Shown here: positions 38,611 to 51,405 of the stretch, in pieces
How the letters are laid out: every line of letters starts with the position of its first letter
How positions within the stretch are numbered: position 1 is the stretch's first letter
Source of the DNA: Beaufortia kweichowensis
Lineage: Eukaryota; Chordata; Actinopteri; Cypriniformes; Gastromyzontidae
Assembly: GCA_019155185.1 (NCBI GenBank)
Contig: CM032802.1
Coordinates: 5,308,501 to 5,372,500 of the forward strand
DNA length: 64,000 bases
Direction: 5' to 3'
Notes under the pieces: model-generated
What the model was told of the DNA's origin: nothing
What the model saw: only the letters and a program-made list of their open reading frames with translations
The model's database searches: none
Translations under genes and position numbers: made by a program

Positions 38611-39797
38611 TTATTTACTATTAGTATACACTTTTGTGTCCGGCAGGGCACATTATTTAGAAAAAGCACACTTTACCCTTTCACAACAGACGTGTCTGAT
38701 ACACCTCCAACATTAACACACGATTGTGTGTGTATGCACGTATGCTAGGTGGGTTGATTCACATAATAATTAATGTGTGGATGTGTCCTGTAGGGATGGT
38801 GATGATGAGCTCTCCCCAGGCAGCCTGAAATCAGTGAAGTGTAATGGCACCCCACGAACCCCCAACCTACATAACAACATGCTGCTCTTCACACTATCAT
38901 TTGCTGCTCATTAGTTTGTAAAACGTACCTGGTCCATTTTGAATACAACCTTTTTTATCTTCAGATTTATTATTTACTGCACAACTGACAGAAGAGTAGC
39001 TTTTGGTTGATTTAATTTTGGTTGCACAAATCATTTGCGCACCTGAACTGATAGAAAGTCGTTCTTCTAAGAGTAAAAACAGAGATGCTTAAAAGTTTAA
39101 TGCCAACAGATGAGCTCAGATGATTTCAAATACTGTAGCTTTTCCAGTAATTAGCTACTTTTTCCAAAGTGTAGCTGTGCTGCATGACAAAGCGCTACAC
39201 TACTGCTTTTATGTTGCATTATATTGCTCAAGCAAACTTGAAACCATGGAAGCAAAAGCTATAATCAAACAAACATAAAAGGATGTTGGGAAGTCTTATG
39301 TATTTTAGCAAGCAAAGAAAACTTCCTGGAATTCTCTCAGCACAACAGTTTATTCCCCATTTCTTGTAAATAGTTTGTGATATGTGGTAGTTAGTTACAG
39401 CTGCATCAACTTTTTGGGGTTAAAAATGAACTAATTTAAGTTATTGAGCAAATACATAAAATATCAGACTTCACAACTGTCTCCTTATCTTCTTACCTTA
39501 CATAATTTGCAATGGTAAGCTTATAAAAATGATTTTTTGTTCAAGCTATTGTGTTCGATTTTACAAATCATTTGATTTTAAGATGCATAGAAAATAACTG
39601 CAAATTTAAAACAACAATATCGATAAAAAGGGAGAAGTTGAGGATGACAGCTTTAGAATGGTATGCAGTTTATGTTTAATGTATATTTATCTTTTAATGT
39701 ATTACAGTTAATTTTACTATTGCAATTGATATCCAAAGTCCATGTTTTTGCATAGAATGCTCATGATGGTTTGCCTACATGACCTTTAAAGACTTTA

Positions 39798-39882
39798 AAG
39801 AGCCTTCTTTACTAGAATTTCCCACTAGGTAATACTAGGTAATTCCCAGTTTAGCCATGAAATTCTAGTAAAGAAGGCTCTT
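39798..39882. repeat. perfect 23-bp inverted repeat with 39-nt loop
   Basis: The left arm at 39798-39820 (AAGAGCCTTCTTTACTAGAA, then TTT) has an exact reverse complement at 39860-39882. The loop contains a short direct duplication, ACTAGGTAAT, twice. No flanking direct repeat is obvious. Confidence 0.85.
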
Positions 39883-42324
39883 AGTTTCTAGTCTTGCGAT
39901 CGATCAGCCAATTAGCTTGCAGATCAGCATGAATCAAACTAATTCGCTCATTAGATCGAAGCCAATGACAACTACTGCACTACTGCGTAATACTGCACCT
40001 TTATATTTAAATAATCTTGTAAACTAGATGAAAAATGATTTTTAGCAGTAACTAGCAATGTTTTCTTCAAAAGCCTGCTACACTAAAATGATGATGCTAA
40101 TCGACCAGTTCTGATTGTTTTGTAAAATACACAACTATAATGATCCACCAACACTGCACTAACAAACATAAACAAGCTGATCAGGCCACGCTGGGTGTTT
40201 TAAAGCGCTTGTAATTTGGCAAGCTACATTTTCAAAGTAGTTCACACACTGCATTTGCATTCTGCTCGTGACTCATATTTCATCCGTGTTTACGTGATGC
40301 TAATAATTACATTAGCGCATAGCTCTGCTCTGAATCTCTCATGTGACACACAGATGATAAACCTTTATAGTCTAAGAGCAAAGAGAATTGCATGTTTAGC
40401 CGCACTAACATTTACCTTTTTTCAACACATACAATGGCTTTTCAGAACGCATCAAGCCTGTTAAAGCAGAATAAATATATCCACCTGCCAGCGAGGTAGA
40501 GGTCATGCAAGACTGTTTGCCCTTCTGTTTATCGTTTCATTTCTGACCAGCCAAATTGCAGGAGTGATTCTCATGCCACGTTTCATCTCCCCTCGCTCGC
40601 TCCTCCTCAGACTTTCATCTGTGCCTTTAAAAGAAATCGGCAGTGCCACTTTCCTCTGGAAATCGTAGTTCTCTATCAGAAACGACAGCAACATCCAGGT
40701 CAGAAACAACACGGGGGTTGTATTTGCTTCCCGTTTGCCCGTTTATTGACCTGCGTTTTGCATCGTCTTTGTTCAGTCGCATGGGATGAGCACCCTCGCT
40801 GTTCAGAGATCTGGTATGATTACCTCCCACGGCAGCTCTCTACTCCACCCGTCTGTGTTTTCTCATTCTCCATCTCTCCTGTTCCCTGCTGGTGAATCTT
40901 AATTAGGATCAGACTGGGGCACGGGCCTGTGAGCATCAAAGAGTAGAAATCAATCTGAGATTGAGAGAGATACGCGTGGAGGACTTCTTACTGTCAGGAT
41001 CTGCCATCTGCAGACATGCTGAATCACGGTCCCTCTCGCTCCGGGAGAGCGTGATTGCTTTCCTCTCCATCATTCTTTCTCCACACTCCACTTCTTCCTC
41101 TGATCTCTTTGTTCTCAAAACACATTGGTCACTTATTCATTCCTCTCTTCCATTCTATGCGTTTTTATGTTTCTGAGCTCTCCATCCATCTTTATTTCTC
41201 ATTTCATACTTGGTGGTCCCACTACATATACATGCTGTTCAATAACAGTTTTTCAGGTGATTTCCTTTCTTTTTCATTTCATTTACAGTATGTCCTTTTC
41301 TTTCCTTTTTCTCATTCCAGTCATGTCCTGTTCTTTCCTGTCCTGTTTTCTTTCCTGTCTTTCCTATTCCCTTTTCATTTTCCAATTTCAACTCTCTCTC
41401 TCTGCTGTTTATTTGCTGTTGTTGTTTTTGATGTGCCTGGCTACATGGAAAGACAGCCAGAAGGTATCTCTACAGCCAGACTGTTCTGGTTAGCAGACAT
41501 CCGTTCCCTGCCCTCGCGCCCTCGCACATGCGCGCAGGCAGGCAAAAAGACATATTTATTCACAAAAGCTCGGTAATAAAATAGCAGCAGTCAGTAAGAG
41601 AGGCACGTTTCCTTACATAACATGCTCACATGCGTGCAAATATAGAAGCAGCTACACAAATACGCTCACTAGCACACACCCATATAGCTTCCATCCAGAA
41701 ACATGGGAAAGAGCTTGTGCTGGCTCTTTGGCACACTGCAGCGAGAGCAGATGGCCAGCACTGGATCACGTCCCGGCTACCGTTCTTGAGGGAGTGGCAC
41801 GCAGAAGGGCTGGGGATCTTCAGCCATCCGCCAGGCTGAAACCTCCTTCATTTCTGTTTAAGAGCTGACAAATATCACCCCATCTCTATCTGTTTTTTTT
41901 TTCCTCATCTCTCTCTCCCACAGTGCTGCTTTCCCACCTGCTATCCACAATTAATGTAATGTCCTCCTAAATCTTAATCTCAAACCCTCTTCCAAGAAGA
42001 AAGATATGATTTTATCTAATTAATAGATCAAGGTATGCAGAATGTATGAGGAGGCTCTGAGCGCCATCCCCTCCCAATGAATTTCCCATTTCATGCTCAT
42101 TTGTTACGTTAACTGTTATTCAGCGTGGCATGCTGAATTGTTGCGATCACTCAATTTAATCCTTGTTAGATGTTTTCAATCATCTTTGAGTAATTAGGGC
42201 TCACATGCTCATCAGATATAAATAAAATGGGCTTTTTATATGATGTTCAGATGTTGCTTGGCATAGAGAATAATTTACAGATCCCAAGCGTGTAAACTAA
42301 CTTGAAAGCATTTAAAAGCATTTA

Positions 42325-42665
42325 AACTGTCACCGTTCCTCTGATGGAACAATTCCTATTCACTTTAATATTCGGAATTCTGATCTAATCATATCACACT
42401 TTATATTGATGGAAGGGTTTAAGACTCAAGAATAAATGTGACAAATTTGCATAACAATTAACAGAAAGCATAAAAAGCATAAACAAAAAATGATTAAAAA
42501 ATGTAAATGGTAATGATATTTTTAAAAATACCTAAAATAAAAAGATTATTTCTTTAACTAAATAATCATATTTAATATATAAAATATTAAAATATCACTG
42601 TAAGTAGTTCAGATAGTGTATTTTCATGTGTATGCTCATACATACAGGTTAAACTGTTGAGTCTA
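42325..42665. mobile_element. MITE-like element, copy 2 of 2
   Basis: It starts TTTAAACTGTCACCGTTCCTC and ends TACAGGTTAAACTGTTGAG. It shares with copy 1 the block order GTTCCTC, ATCTAATCAT, ACAATT...AGCATAAACAAAAAATGATT, TTTTTAAAAATACCTAAAAT, and AGTTCAGATAGTGTATTTTC. The termini are more eroded than in copy 1. Confidence 0.7.
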
Positions 42666-42915
42666 CGTATTACAAACCATGAATAATCTGCATAACCTTA
42701 GAATCCCAACAGTGAGACTACTGAAAAAAATCTCTATTAACATTTCTAGCAATCACAGTTTCAGTATTCAACTGTACATAAGTATTATATGTTTCTCTGA
42801 CATAAGCATGTTTTATTTCACTTTAGAAATGATATAAACAGTTACATGTGATACATGTGACTGTCCACTAGTAGTTATCTGTGGTGCAGAGATGTGATCA
42901 AGACATGCACGTTCT

Positions 42916-43195
42916 TTAAAAACACAGAGTGTCACGTTCCTGCCTGTGTTTCACCAGTTCCTGTCCTGTCTCTGCTCCCCCTGCTGGACATTAGCACGTT
43001 TACACTACATTTCCCATAACCCTCTGCTGTTCAATCTTTGTCTTATTCTTCTCACCTGTGTCTTGTTCCCCTGTTATCCCTGTGTATTTATAGCCCCAGT
43101 GTTTCAGTTGTTCCTCGTCAGTTGTTGCTTCTGTTCAATGTTTGTGGGGGGTTAGGTGGTACTCTGTGTTTGTACCAGTTCCTTTAGATTTATTA
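42916..43195. repeat. probable interspersed repeat (GTCACGTTCCTGCC ... TTTATAGCCCCAGTGTTTCAG)
   Basis: GTTCCTGTCCTGTCTCTGCT, ACACTACATTTCCCATAACC, TATTTATAGCCCCAGTGTTT and CAGTTGTTCCTCGTCAG, in this order, recall a repeat seen often in cyprinid genomes. No second copy is present in this window, so the call rests on memory. Confidence 0.35.
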
Positions 43196-43953
43196 TTCAA
43201 ATCTATTGCTCCATTCCTCTCAAGATCATTACACAGAGAGATGCACAAAGAGCAGTTTATGCACATTATCTATTGCACCATTTTCTGAAATGTTACTCAG
43301 CAGCATCAAAATAATTTCAGCTTAAGCAGCAAGAAATAGAAGTGATAAATGGTCAGCTGAATTTACATGTGCCTTTATTCAGTTATAGTATTATCTGTTT
43401 ACGTGTCACATCTAGACTGGCTGAATTTTCTTTTTCTTTTTTACATTTCTTTGTCTTTCTCAACAAGAACAACTGATAATAAGCAATTTCACTGTGTGCT
43501 GTAGGCAAAAACAAGGTGCATCTGTATAGACTATGGGTGGATTTCAAACAGGATAAATCCATCTCTAAAGGGCACTTCCGACTGAAAACAATCATAGCTG
43601 CCATATTGAGGGGTCAAAACTTTACTTCCACTTTAAAGGGACAGTAAACCCTTAAGAGGGATTAGGACACACACAAGCAGACATGCAATATTGGAAGTTC
43701 TTCAGTCCTCATTGGAGACTCCTAACTAAATGCTTTGCAGCCTTAATGTAGCATGATTTAAAAAAAACTCACAACAGAAGCACAACTAAACAAATACTGG
43801 GAACATGAATGACCGCACACAGATGACGTTACTTCCCTACAGACCAGAACACAAATCATGTCAGCCCTACAGGCAGCCACACATTTACTTGACGTGATGA
43901 ATGCAACAATAATATCAGAAGCAGAAAAATCTTGATCATAAAGCACCATCAAC

Positions 43954-44170
43954 ATTAAAGGTGAAGTGTGTAATTTCAATGCCACCAGTGGACAGAATTA
44001 ATGACTGTTTATCTTGGCTGTTTCTAAACAAACACTGCATCAATCTGTCATTGGTTGGGCAATCAAATAGTCCCGCCTCAAACTCATGCCACTGGTTCAG
44101 CCAACATTGTAATGACTGTCTCTGTCAGTCATTGGAACAAAGTGGCATAGACACACAATTTACCATTAAT
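43954..44170. mobile_element. foldback element, copy 1 of 2 (TTAAAGGTGAAGTGTGTAATTT termini)
   Basis: ATTAAAGGTGAAGTGTGTAA at the left end is opposed by ACACACAATTTACCATTAAT at the right end, an imperfect inverted repeat. The same left-end sequence and architecture return at 62988-63188. It is followed by a short (CA)n. Confidence 0.6.
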
Positions 44171-45249
44171 GGAACCTTAGTAGCCTTTTAAAACCAATGT
44201 ATGTATCAGGTAATTTGTGCCAAAACACACACACACAAGTGTGGGCACATTTAACATCGATTTATTTTGTCAAATAATAACTTCAACTGCAGTGTCCTTC
44301 CTACCGTAGAGTTATACATCTGTACTTTTCATCCACAAAGATATTCACAGTTTCTCCAAAGACACCTTTACAGATTAACATTAAGATTCTGCAGGTAAAT
44401 ATTCCATTAATTTCCTCCCTAAAGAATTGATTTGTGAAATACTTTTTTGTTTCAAATGCTTTAATGGTGTCATTCATCTCAGAGCTGCTTGGCTTTTGTT
44501 CTAGTCTTATAATTCTTTATTCTCTTTTTCTGTTTTAATGCCAAAGAAGAAAGTTAATAGAAAGATACTCTAAACACCAACCTAGGCCAGCTTAGGTTTC
44601 GGTTTGCTCATGGTTTTACACAAAGCCAAGAAAGTCCTTTCTCTATTATGATATTTATTAAAAAGTTAATAAGTATGGGCTCCAGGCCAGATGTCTATGG
44701 TCATGTGCTGCATATGCACCACGAAATGCACATTTTGTCTCCAAATGATGCTGTCTCAATTGACTTTGTTCTTGGATTGTAACAGGGCTGAATTGGGATC
44801 TCATGTTTCATTTTCAGGGGTGTGACTATCAAGGGAACAGCTCAGTGTTCCTCTTTGTCCTCTCATGGGCAGGGCTGTAGGACTGTGGTTTCAGCTGACA
44901 CCACCTCCAATTTAATGATGTAATTATGGGCACCAAAGCATTTGAAGCAAATATGAGCATTCATGAATTGGGTTAAACCATGACTGAGGAGGGATGAAAG
45001 ATGTCTATTCAATTCAATCAACCCAAAGGGACTCCAATGGCGAACAATACAGCTTAATATAGTAGCTGGTCTAAAATGGTCTACCAGCATGTTTCAGCTA
45101 ATGACCAGCTAGAAACTACATTTAGCACATTAAACTAGATTATACAGAAAGAAAACAAGTCATTAAAACAAACCTGTTTTCATGGTCTGCAACTGTCAAG
45201 CTAAGTAAAAAACAGTTTTCCCATAAACCTTTATTGGATTAAATTCATC

Positions 45250-45325
45250 ACCCTCCTCTGATGGATGGCAGAACGGTCTAAAGCATTGTGCTATTACTCC
45301 ACCTAGCAAGCAAACATCATCAATT
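45250..45325 (+). repeat. possible tRNA-like SINE head
   Basis: TGGCAGAACGG at 45265 fits the A-box consensus and ATTCAAAAG about 50 nt on weakly recalls a B box. No tail is recognised, so this is a weak call. Confidence 0.25.
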
Positions 45326-48300
45326 CAAAAGCGTGTACACAGAGACAGCCATAGTGAGTGAAGTTATCATTACCTCCCTAATAGACTTGATGTAATGACC
45401 ACTTTTACTCTATTCTACTGTTTTGTTTCGCCCTCATTCTCACTCTGATGACAGTCCTCTAATGGAGACTAAGCTAGATCATTCTCCATCTCTTTAAAAC
45501 AGCCCAGTGCACTCTTTTATTCAATGCCATTCGGTCCCGGGCAGCGCCGATGATGTTTACTACCTTTGAAGCAGACAAAAGGAAAACATGCAATTGTCAC
45601 TGGTCGCTTCAAAAAAGCCATTTTGAGCATCAATCTTGTTTTCATTTTCTCTTTTTTTCTGTCGACACGATCCGTGGTCAATAGAGCCGCTAGCAGTGTC
45701 AAACTCTTGGCGTCAGGCGAGGTGTTTGCTTGAAGATAAATTGGCAGGGATGTGCTCGGCCGTGGCAGGTTGTACATCATGCGAATGCATTTCCTCTAAA
45801 AGTTGAATGAACTCCGCTGCAGAAAGACAGCTAAATACATCAGTAAATAAAGTCGATATAGTCCTCTCCTAGATGTGGCTTTAAAACCCGGATTCACTGT
45901 GTGATTAAATCTAACATAGATCTCCATCAAGATGTTCCTCCTGAACTGTTTTTCACCAATAGTTTGTTTTTTTGTAAGCAGGAAGACACATACTGATAAA
46001 GAAATATTATAGGTATAGCTTAAGTTGAGATTGTATTGGGACTGCGAGTAAATTTGCCAATTTTTGTTATATGCATCCTACCCATCTCAGCAGAAAAATG
46101 ATGAAATTTAAATACATACTTATTTAGTGACATTATATTTTGTAATACAAGCTTTTATGAAGCATAATGGAGTGAACTACTCACCCAAAAAGTGTGTCTG
46201 CCGGGCTTGACGCAAGTTCCACACGCAGCGACAGATACACAAACAGCAGATTTTATTCAGTAAATCTGCCGGATTCAGAAGATTTAAGCAGTTTATAAGT
46301 CTATACTTCAGGGTTTGGGTTCCGTTCTGTAAAATTAATTACCATCTGGATGCAAATGAGATTCCCCTCCACACGTAAATTAGATTTCCTAATGATCAAG
46401 TTGTAATAGTTCTCAGTAGCTCTCTCTTGATAGCGATTACAAAATCTATGGCTGTTATTAAAGAAAAATATTCAATACTGTTTTTTTTCTGGAAGAATTA
46501 TGTAAAGACGACCGTGTGCCTAGACCAACAAAGAAAGCAAATCCTTTAGCTACTCAATAAAACTGGAAAAACCTTGGAGCGTTAAGACGTGAGGTGGGAG
46601 AGAGGCAGGCCAGCTCAGATGAGTCAGTCTGTAAGTGTTATCAGACCACCCTGGCAACACCTCAGGATCATCACCTCAGCTGCGGAGTAGCCAAAGTCTA
46701 GACGTAACAAGGCCTGAATTGAAATGGGAAACTTCTCTCTCAAACAGAAGATTGGATGTGAGAGAAGGAGAGAGAGGGGGCGAGAGAGATAGAACAGAAA
46801 GGATGAGATTTTACCACATAAGACCAGAGTATCCGCTTATCTGGTAAACCTGTTTCTGCTGCTTGACACACACTATCTCTCAGTCTTCATATCACCATGT
46901 GAAAAATGGCAGATTTGAGAAAAATCAATATTATTCTTTATGTCCTTCCTCATGCTACATTTCCTATAAAGGTCAGTAATTTATTACATCTTCACAAGTA
47001 AGATGAACATGATTCTTTATTAGTGTGTTCTTCATTCTCTGCATTGATTCGCACATATTGATTTCTTTTGATACCTCAAACTTCCTTCTGCTGGTACTTC
47101 ACAGGCCTGAGGCTGCCAGATGAAAAAATACAGACATTTCCATAAGCTGAGCTCATTTACACACAAAGTTCATTTTAAATTACTTTAAAGCTTTAGGGTG
47201 TAACGCGGTTCATATATTTATGACGCTACTGATGTAGCCAAACTATTATGGCTGGCCAAGTTAACACATTAATACTCAAAAAATTAATTAGGTTTAAAGC
47301 TGTTAAATTTAACTCTGTAAATGCATTCATCCTGTCTGACAATCTGTCCTTTTTCAAAATCTTTTCCTTTCTCAGATGACTTACTTAAAATAATTGTATA
47401 TATAGACAAATTCAATTTGAGATTAATCACATTAACGCAAAACAAATCATGAGATTAAATGCTATTAATTACTTGAATTCATTAACAGCCCTGATTTAAG
47501 ATATATTTATATTCCTTTAGAAGTATGAACATGGGGTGTTAAAATGTTCATTGTCAGTATCTCGTTGAAATACAAAATATTTTAAATTTGTTATATCAAA
47601 CACTTTCATTAAGGTATGACAATTCATACTCAAAATTAATTGATTATTTAATTATCACTAAATAAAGGAATTGGAAACCTTTTAGTTCTGATCTATTTAG
47701 TATGTCTCAACACATTTAATTTATAAATTCATTACTGTGAACTCTCAGCAGCAGATGAGCTTTGAACCCGCAGCAGGAGGACGGTTCTGAACATTTAGCA
47801 GTAAATGAGTACCCATCTCTCAGCGGGAGGCCGGTACTAAACCCGCAGATGCAGGTGGAAACTCAGGGATCTGTCTTAAATTGGCCCCAGTTGGAGCTCT
47901 GGTGTGTCAGGAGTTTTCAGTCCAGCATTAACCATGTGAAAGATAGAAAAGTCATGACCCGCGTCCATCTGCTGATGTGGGCCGTTATCAGATCCCCAGT
48001 GGTACGGAAGGGGTCAAATTTGGAATAAGGTGTAAATTTGAAGCAGCACAGAAAACCGAGGAGTGAGAATTAACAAGGCAACTGGTGTTTCTGGGTGATA
48101 TCTGAATGATGGCAGGAGTGCACGGCTGGTGAGCAGCTTATAGTCGTGGGGTGGTCTGGTAGATTAGGAATTTTGGATGCAGAAACACATACATCACAGG
48201 ACACTGTTCATATGTGATCATGCATACATTTGTAGAAAAATGGAATGGCACAAGAAAGAAACTAGTTTTAAAAAACAGATAATTCTTTGCCCTTACAACA

Positions 48301-48655
48301 CAAACCATTTATCAGCAGCACGTGACCAGAGTTTTAGAAAGTGCCATTTTAAATGTCACCTCGCCTGTGTTGCTTCGGTGGCCTTGGTTATGAATCATTA
48401 ATAATTTTTAGGTGGGCATACATAAAATTCTTAGACAAATAAGTACTGCACGACACTACTTTGTTCTATTCTTTTTGATTTATTTGGTTGCTTCTGTTGT
48501 TTTTTTAATTATTTGTAGAAAACGAATGCATAATTAATCAAACAAATAAACTAAAGGCTAAATGTCATTGTTTCAATTTGTTCACATTTGTATTAATATT
48601 TAACTTTTAATAGCATATTTTAGCAATCTTACAATTTACCACTTAAGTACTGTTA

Positions 48656-48780
48656 TTGTGAAAACCCAGCTAAAGTCATTTTTTGTGATTTACTGTTTCC
48701 TACATAAAATCATATCAATAATGTAACAAACATTCTGTAAAAATATAACCTTTATCTTTATTTTGACTGAGTAATGACAT
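48656..48780. repeat. interspersed repeat related to the element at 31543-31701
   Basis: GTGAAAACCCAGCTAAAGTC, TTTACTGTTTCCTACATAAA and ATATAACCTTTATCTTTATT parallel the interior of 31543-31701. The GTGACCCTG-type terminal repeats are not seen here, so the copy seems truncated. Confidence 0.55.
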
Positions 48781-50877
48781 TTCAAAGATTGAAATCATAG
48801 TGAAATGAATAGGTGAAATCAAACTTTGATGCTCGTTATTTCAGAATGACATTTTTAGACTGGTTTTCACTACTTTTACTTTTGGGCATAAAGGATCACA
48901 AACAGTTTGAACTTCACAGCTCTCATCATAAGAAACCCAGTCTGCAGGAAACAGCTGGATCACCTCAGGCTTTAGGACTGGCAGGCATTGTGGATGAGAC
49001 ATTTGTCTGTACATCTCTCCTTTCCAGGCAGAGGGGATTGTGGGAGAGATTCTCACCAGCACGCTGCAGTGTTTAAACAGATGGGCCCTCCAGCTCGAAG
49101 AATTGCACAGATACATATGCAAACACCACCAAACAAGAGCCGTGGCAGGGCGGAGAAAAGGATGCCCTCAGAAAAAACATGAGCCACACTGGCAGAAGAG
49201 ATTAAGAGAGAGGAAGAGAGAAAGAGGGGAAACAGACAGGGTGGATTTGTAAGGAACGCAGAAGAAGTGGATGGAGACCAGAGCAATGGACCGGCTCCAG
49301 CTGCTTTTTACATTCAGTGTTGTCGGATAATGCAGTTGGGTAAACGCAGTGTCCGTTGGCTATACCGTACCCGCTCTCTCTGAGAGCCAATAAACTAAAG
49401 ACACTTATGAACTGCTACACCACTTGTGGCAAAGATACTTCAAACCTACATCCACATGCCTCATTTGTTTTACTACTACAGAATATAAAATGATTCAATA
49501 AAAGTTTCCCATTATGGAGGACTAATTATATCTCTAAAATTCCTTGAAAAGCTTATATACCACCCACACACTTTATCAATTCCTCATATTAATTATATAT
49601 ATAATATATTTCCATGAAATATTTTTTGTAATTCAGCACCCAACAACAATACATACACACATTTCAATGCAGCAGGAATACTGTCAGCAAATAAATTGAA
49701 AGATGAAAGATGGAGAGATAGAGGGAACGGATTGCAATAGTACATAGTCAGCTCAAGTGCCCAGATTAGTAGGATGTAAAACTCTATCTGTTTGACAGGT
49801 TGTTGTAGAATAGCAGCTGTACGCATTCAGCTCTCACCACACCTCAATGATTATAGCAACGTTGCTTAACACACAAACACACAAAAATACGCACATAAGC
49901 AGTTTTTCTAATGCAAAAAACACACGCACTGCAGGTAACAACTCTATACACTGTGTGTAAAAGTGTAAGAAAGTTTAACTTACTAATGCTTACTGTTGCA
50001 TGCTAAATAGTATTGCATAATAAAAATTAAAATGACAATACAGATATATTAAAAATATGAATATTGTATAATGTAATGAAATGTACTGTAATGTGGCATA
50101 GAAGTTTATGGAAAAGCTGATGATCCGTGATCCATGTACAAATGATTTAAGATTTATTTATTACTCAACAAAGGAATCGCCTTTCGTCCAAAGAAGTGTC
50201 AATAGCTAAATAAAAAAATACAGTATAATAGATGTATCTTTGCTATATAAATCACACATGAATATTTAAGCAGTATAATGAATGAAAATCATCATATTAT
50301 GAGTAATTCAGTGTTTAATAATGAATCAGACCAGCAAACCGCTGAGTGTTTGATTAAGAGTCCATATAAATGATTAAAATTATATTTGGCTTTCTGTGTG
50401 ATTAAACACAATTCGTAGAGAGTGATTCACAGAGGCTTAACGTAAGCGAACGCAGAACGAAGCACCTCTGAAGAATCTCTCAATTCGAATTGTGTTTTAG
50501 GTGAGTGGGTAGGTAAATGTGTGCAGTTTGTGTCAGACAGTACAGGAGCACAAAAGAACTAAACTCACGATCAAAAGAGTCTTTAAAGTGAGATGTCTGA
50601 CAGCTAGTGCTGCTGTCATACACTTAACAGCGAGCAATACTCCTACTCAATCCCATCCACTGTGGTTTTTGGGGTGGTTGTCATGGCGAGGCTCAGCCAC
50701 TCACGTCAGAAGATTCCATGACATCACAATATTATCCTGTAGTACAGGCCAATCAGAGGCTGGTGAGTGGAAATGTAGGATGAGGAGGAACCCACCAGCA
50801 GGACCATAAGAGTACCAGATGGCTGAAGCGTCTGGGAGCTGATAACAATCTCTTTTTTTCTTTTCTTTCTTAATTCG

Positions 50878-50912
50878 CCTCTCTCGCTCTCTTTCTCTCT
50901 CTCGCTCTCTCT
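50878..50912 (+). repeat. imperfect (CT)n microsatellite
   Basis: CT units interrupted by CG and TT steps, following a T/C-rich stretch. Confidence 0.8.
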
Positions 50913-51051
50913 CATGTAGTCTATAGGATAACATATGGACATGTTATTCCTAATCAACAGCAACATGTGTAATACAAATGAATTATTATAGGGTTGAGCC
51001 CCTTCGACCATTACTTAACCATTGGGTAAAAATGATACTTAGAAACCATTA

Positions 51052-51084
51052 AAAGGGATAGTTCACCCCAAAATAAAATATTTT
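51052..51084 (+). repeat. fragment of GGGATAGTTCACCC repeat
   Basis: AAAAGGGATAGTTCACCCCA is the best-preserved terminus of this repeat in the window. Only about 30 bp remain before a different repeat begins. Confidence 0.6.
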
Positions 51085-51109
51085 CAATTTAATCATGAAA
51101 AAGGATGTT

Positions 51110-51405
51110 TAATGGGGACTTTCCATAGATATAATGACTTTTATACTGTACAAACTGTATATTGTACCATGTAACCCCCAGCCTCACCCTAAACCCAACA
51201 CTCACACAAACCTTTCTGCATTTTTACATTTTCGTTTAGTATGATATATAAGCTGTTTTCCTCCTAATATTTGTAAGTCGCTTTGGATAAAAGCGTCAGC
51301 TAAATGCCTAAATGTAAATGCAAGAAGATTGAAAAATTACTGGTATTACTATCTTTGTGGGGATATTTGGTCCCCACACTGCAGGGTTTACCAGGACCAC
51401 ACATA
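51110..51405. repeat. GGGGACTTTCCATAGA ... TTTGGTCCCCAC repeat, interrupted by a SINE tail
   Basis: GGGGACTTTCCATAGATATA and ATACTGTACAAACTGTATAT, then a C-rich stretch (AACCCCCAGCCTCACCCTAA), match a familiar zebrafish-type repeat. Its other end, GTGGGGATATTTGGTCCCCA, appears from 51357. A SINE tail (51271-51321) lies between the two parts. Confidence 0.6.
51271..51321 (+). mobile_element. SINE tail nested inside another repeat
   Basis: TTGTAAGTCGCTTTGGATAA, AAGCGTCAGCTAAATGCCTA, AATGTAAATGC is the best-conserved copy of the fish SINE tail in the window. The tRNA head is absent, so it is 5'-truncated. Confidence 0.75.

Noticed and set aside
41055..41576. Plus-strand open frame of 173 codons, rich in Phe, Ser and Leu
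   Set aside because: It covers a T/C-rich tract, which lacks stops by composition. There is no domain, signal or splice context.
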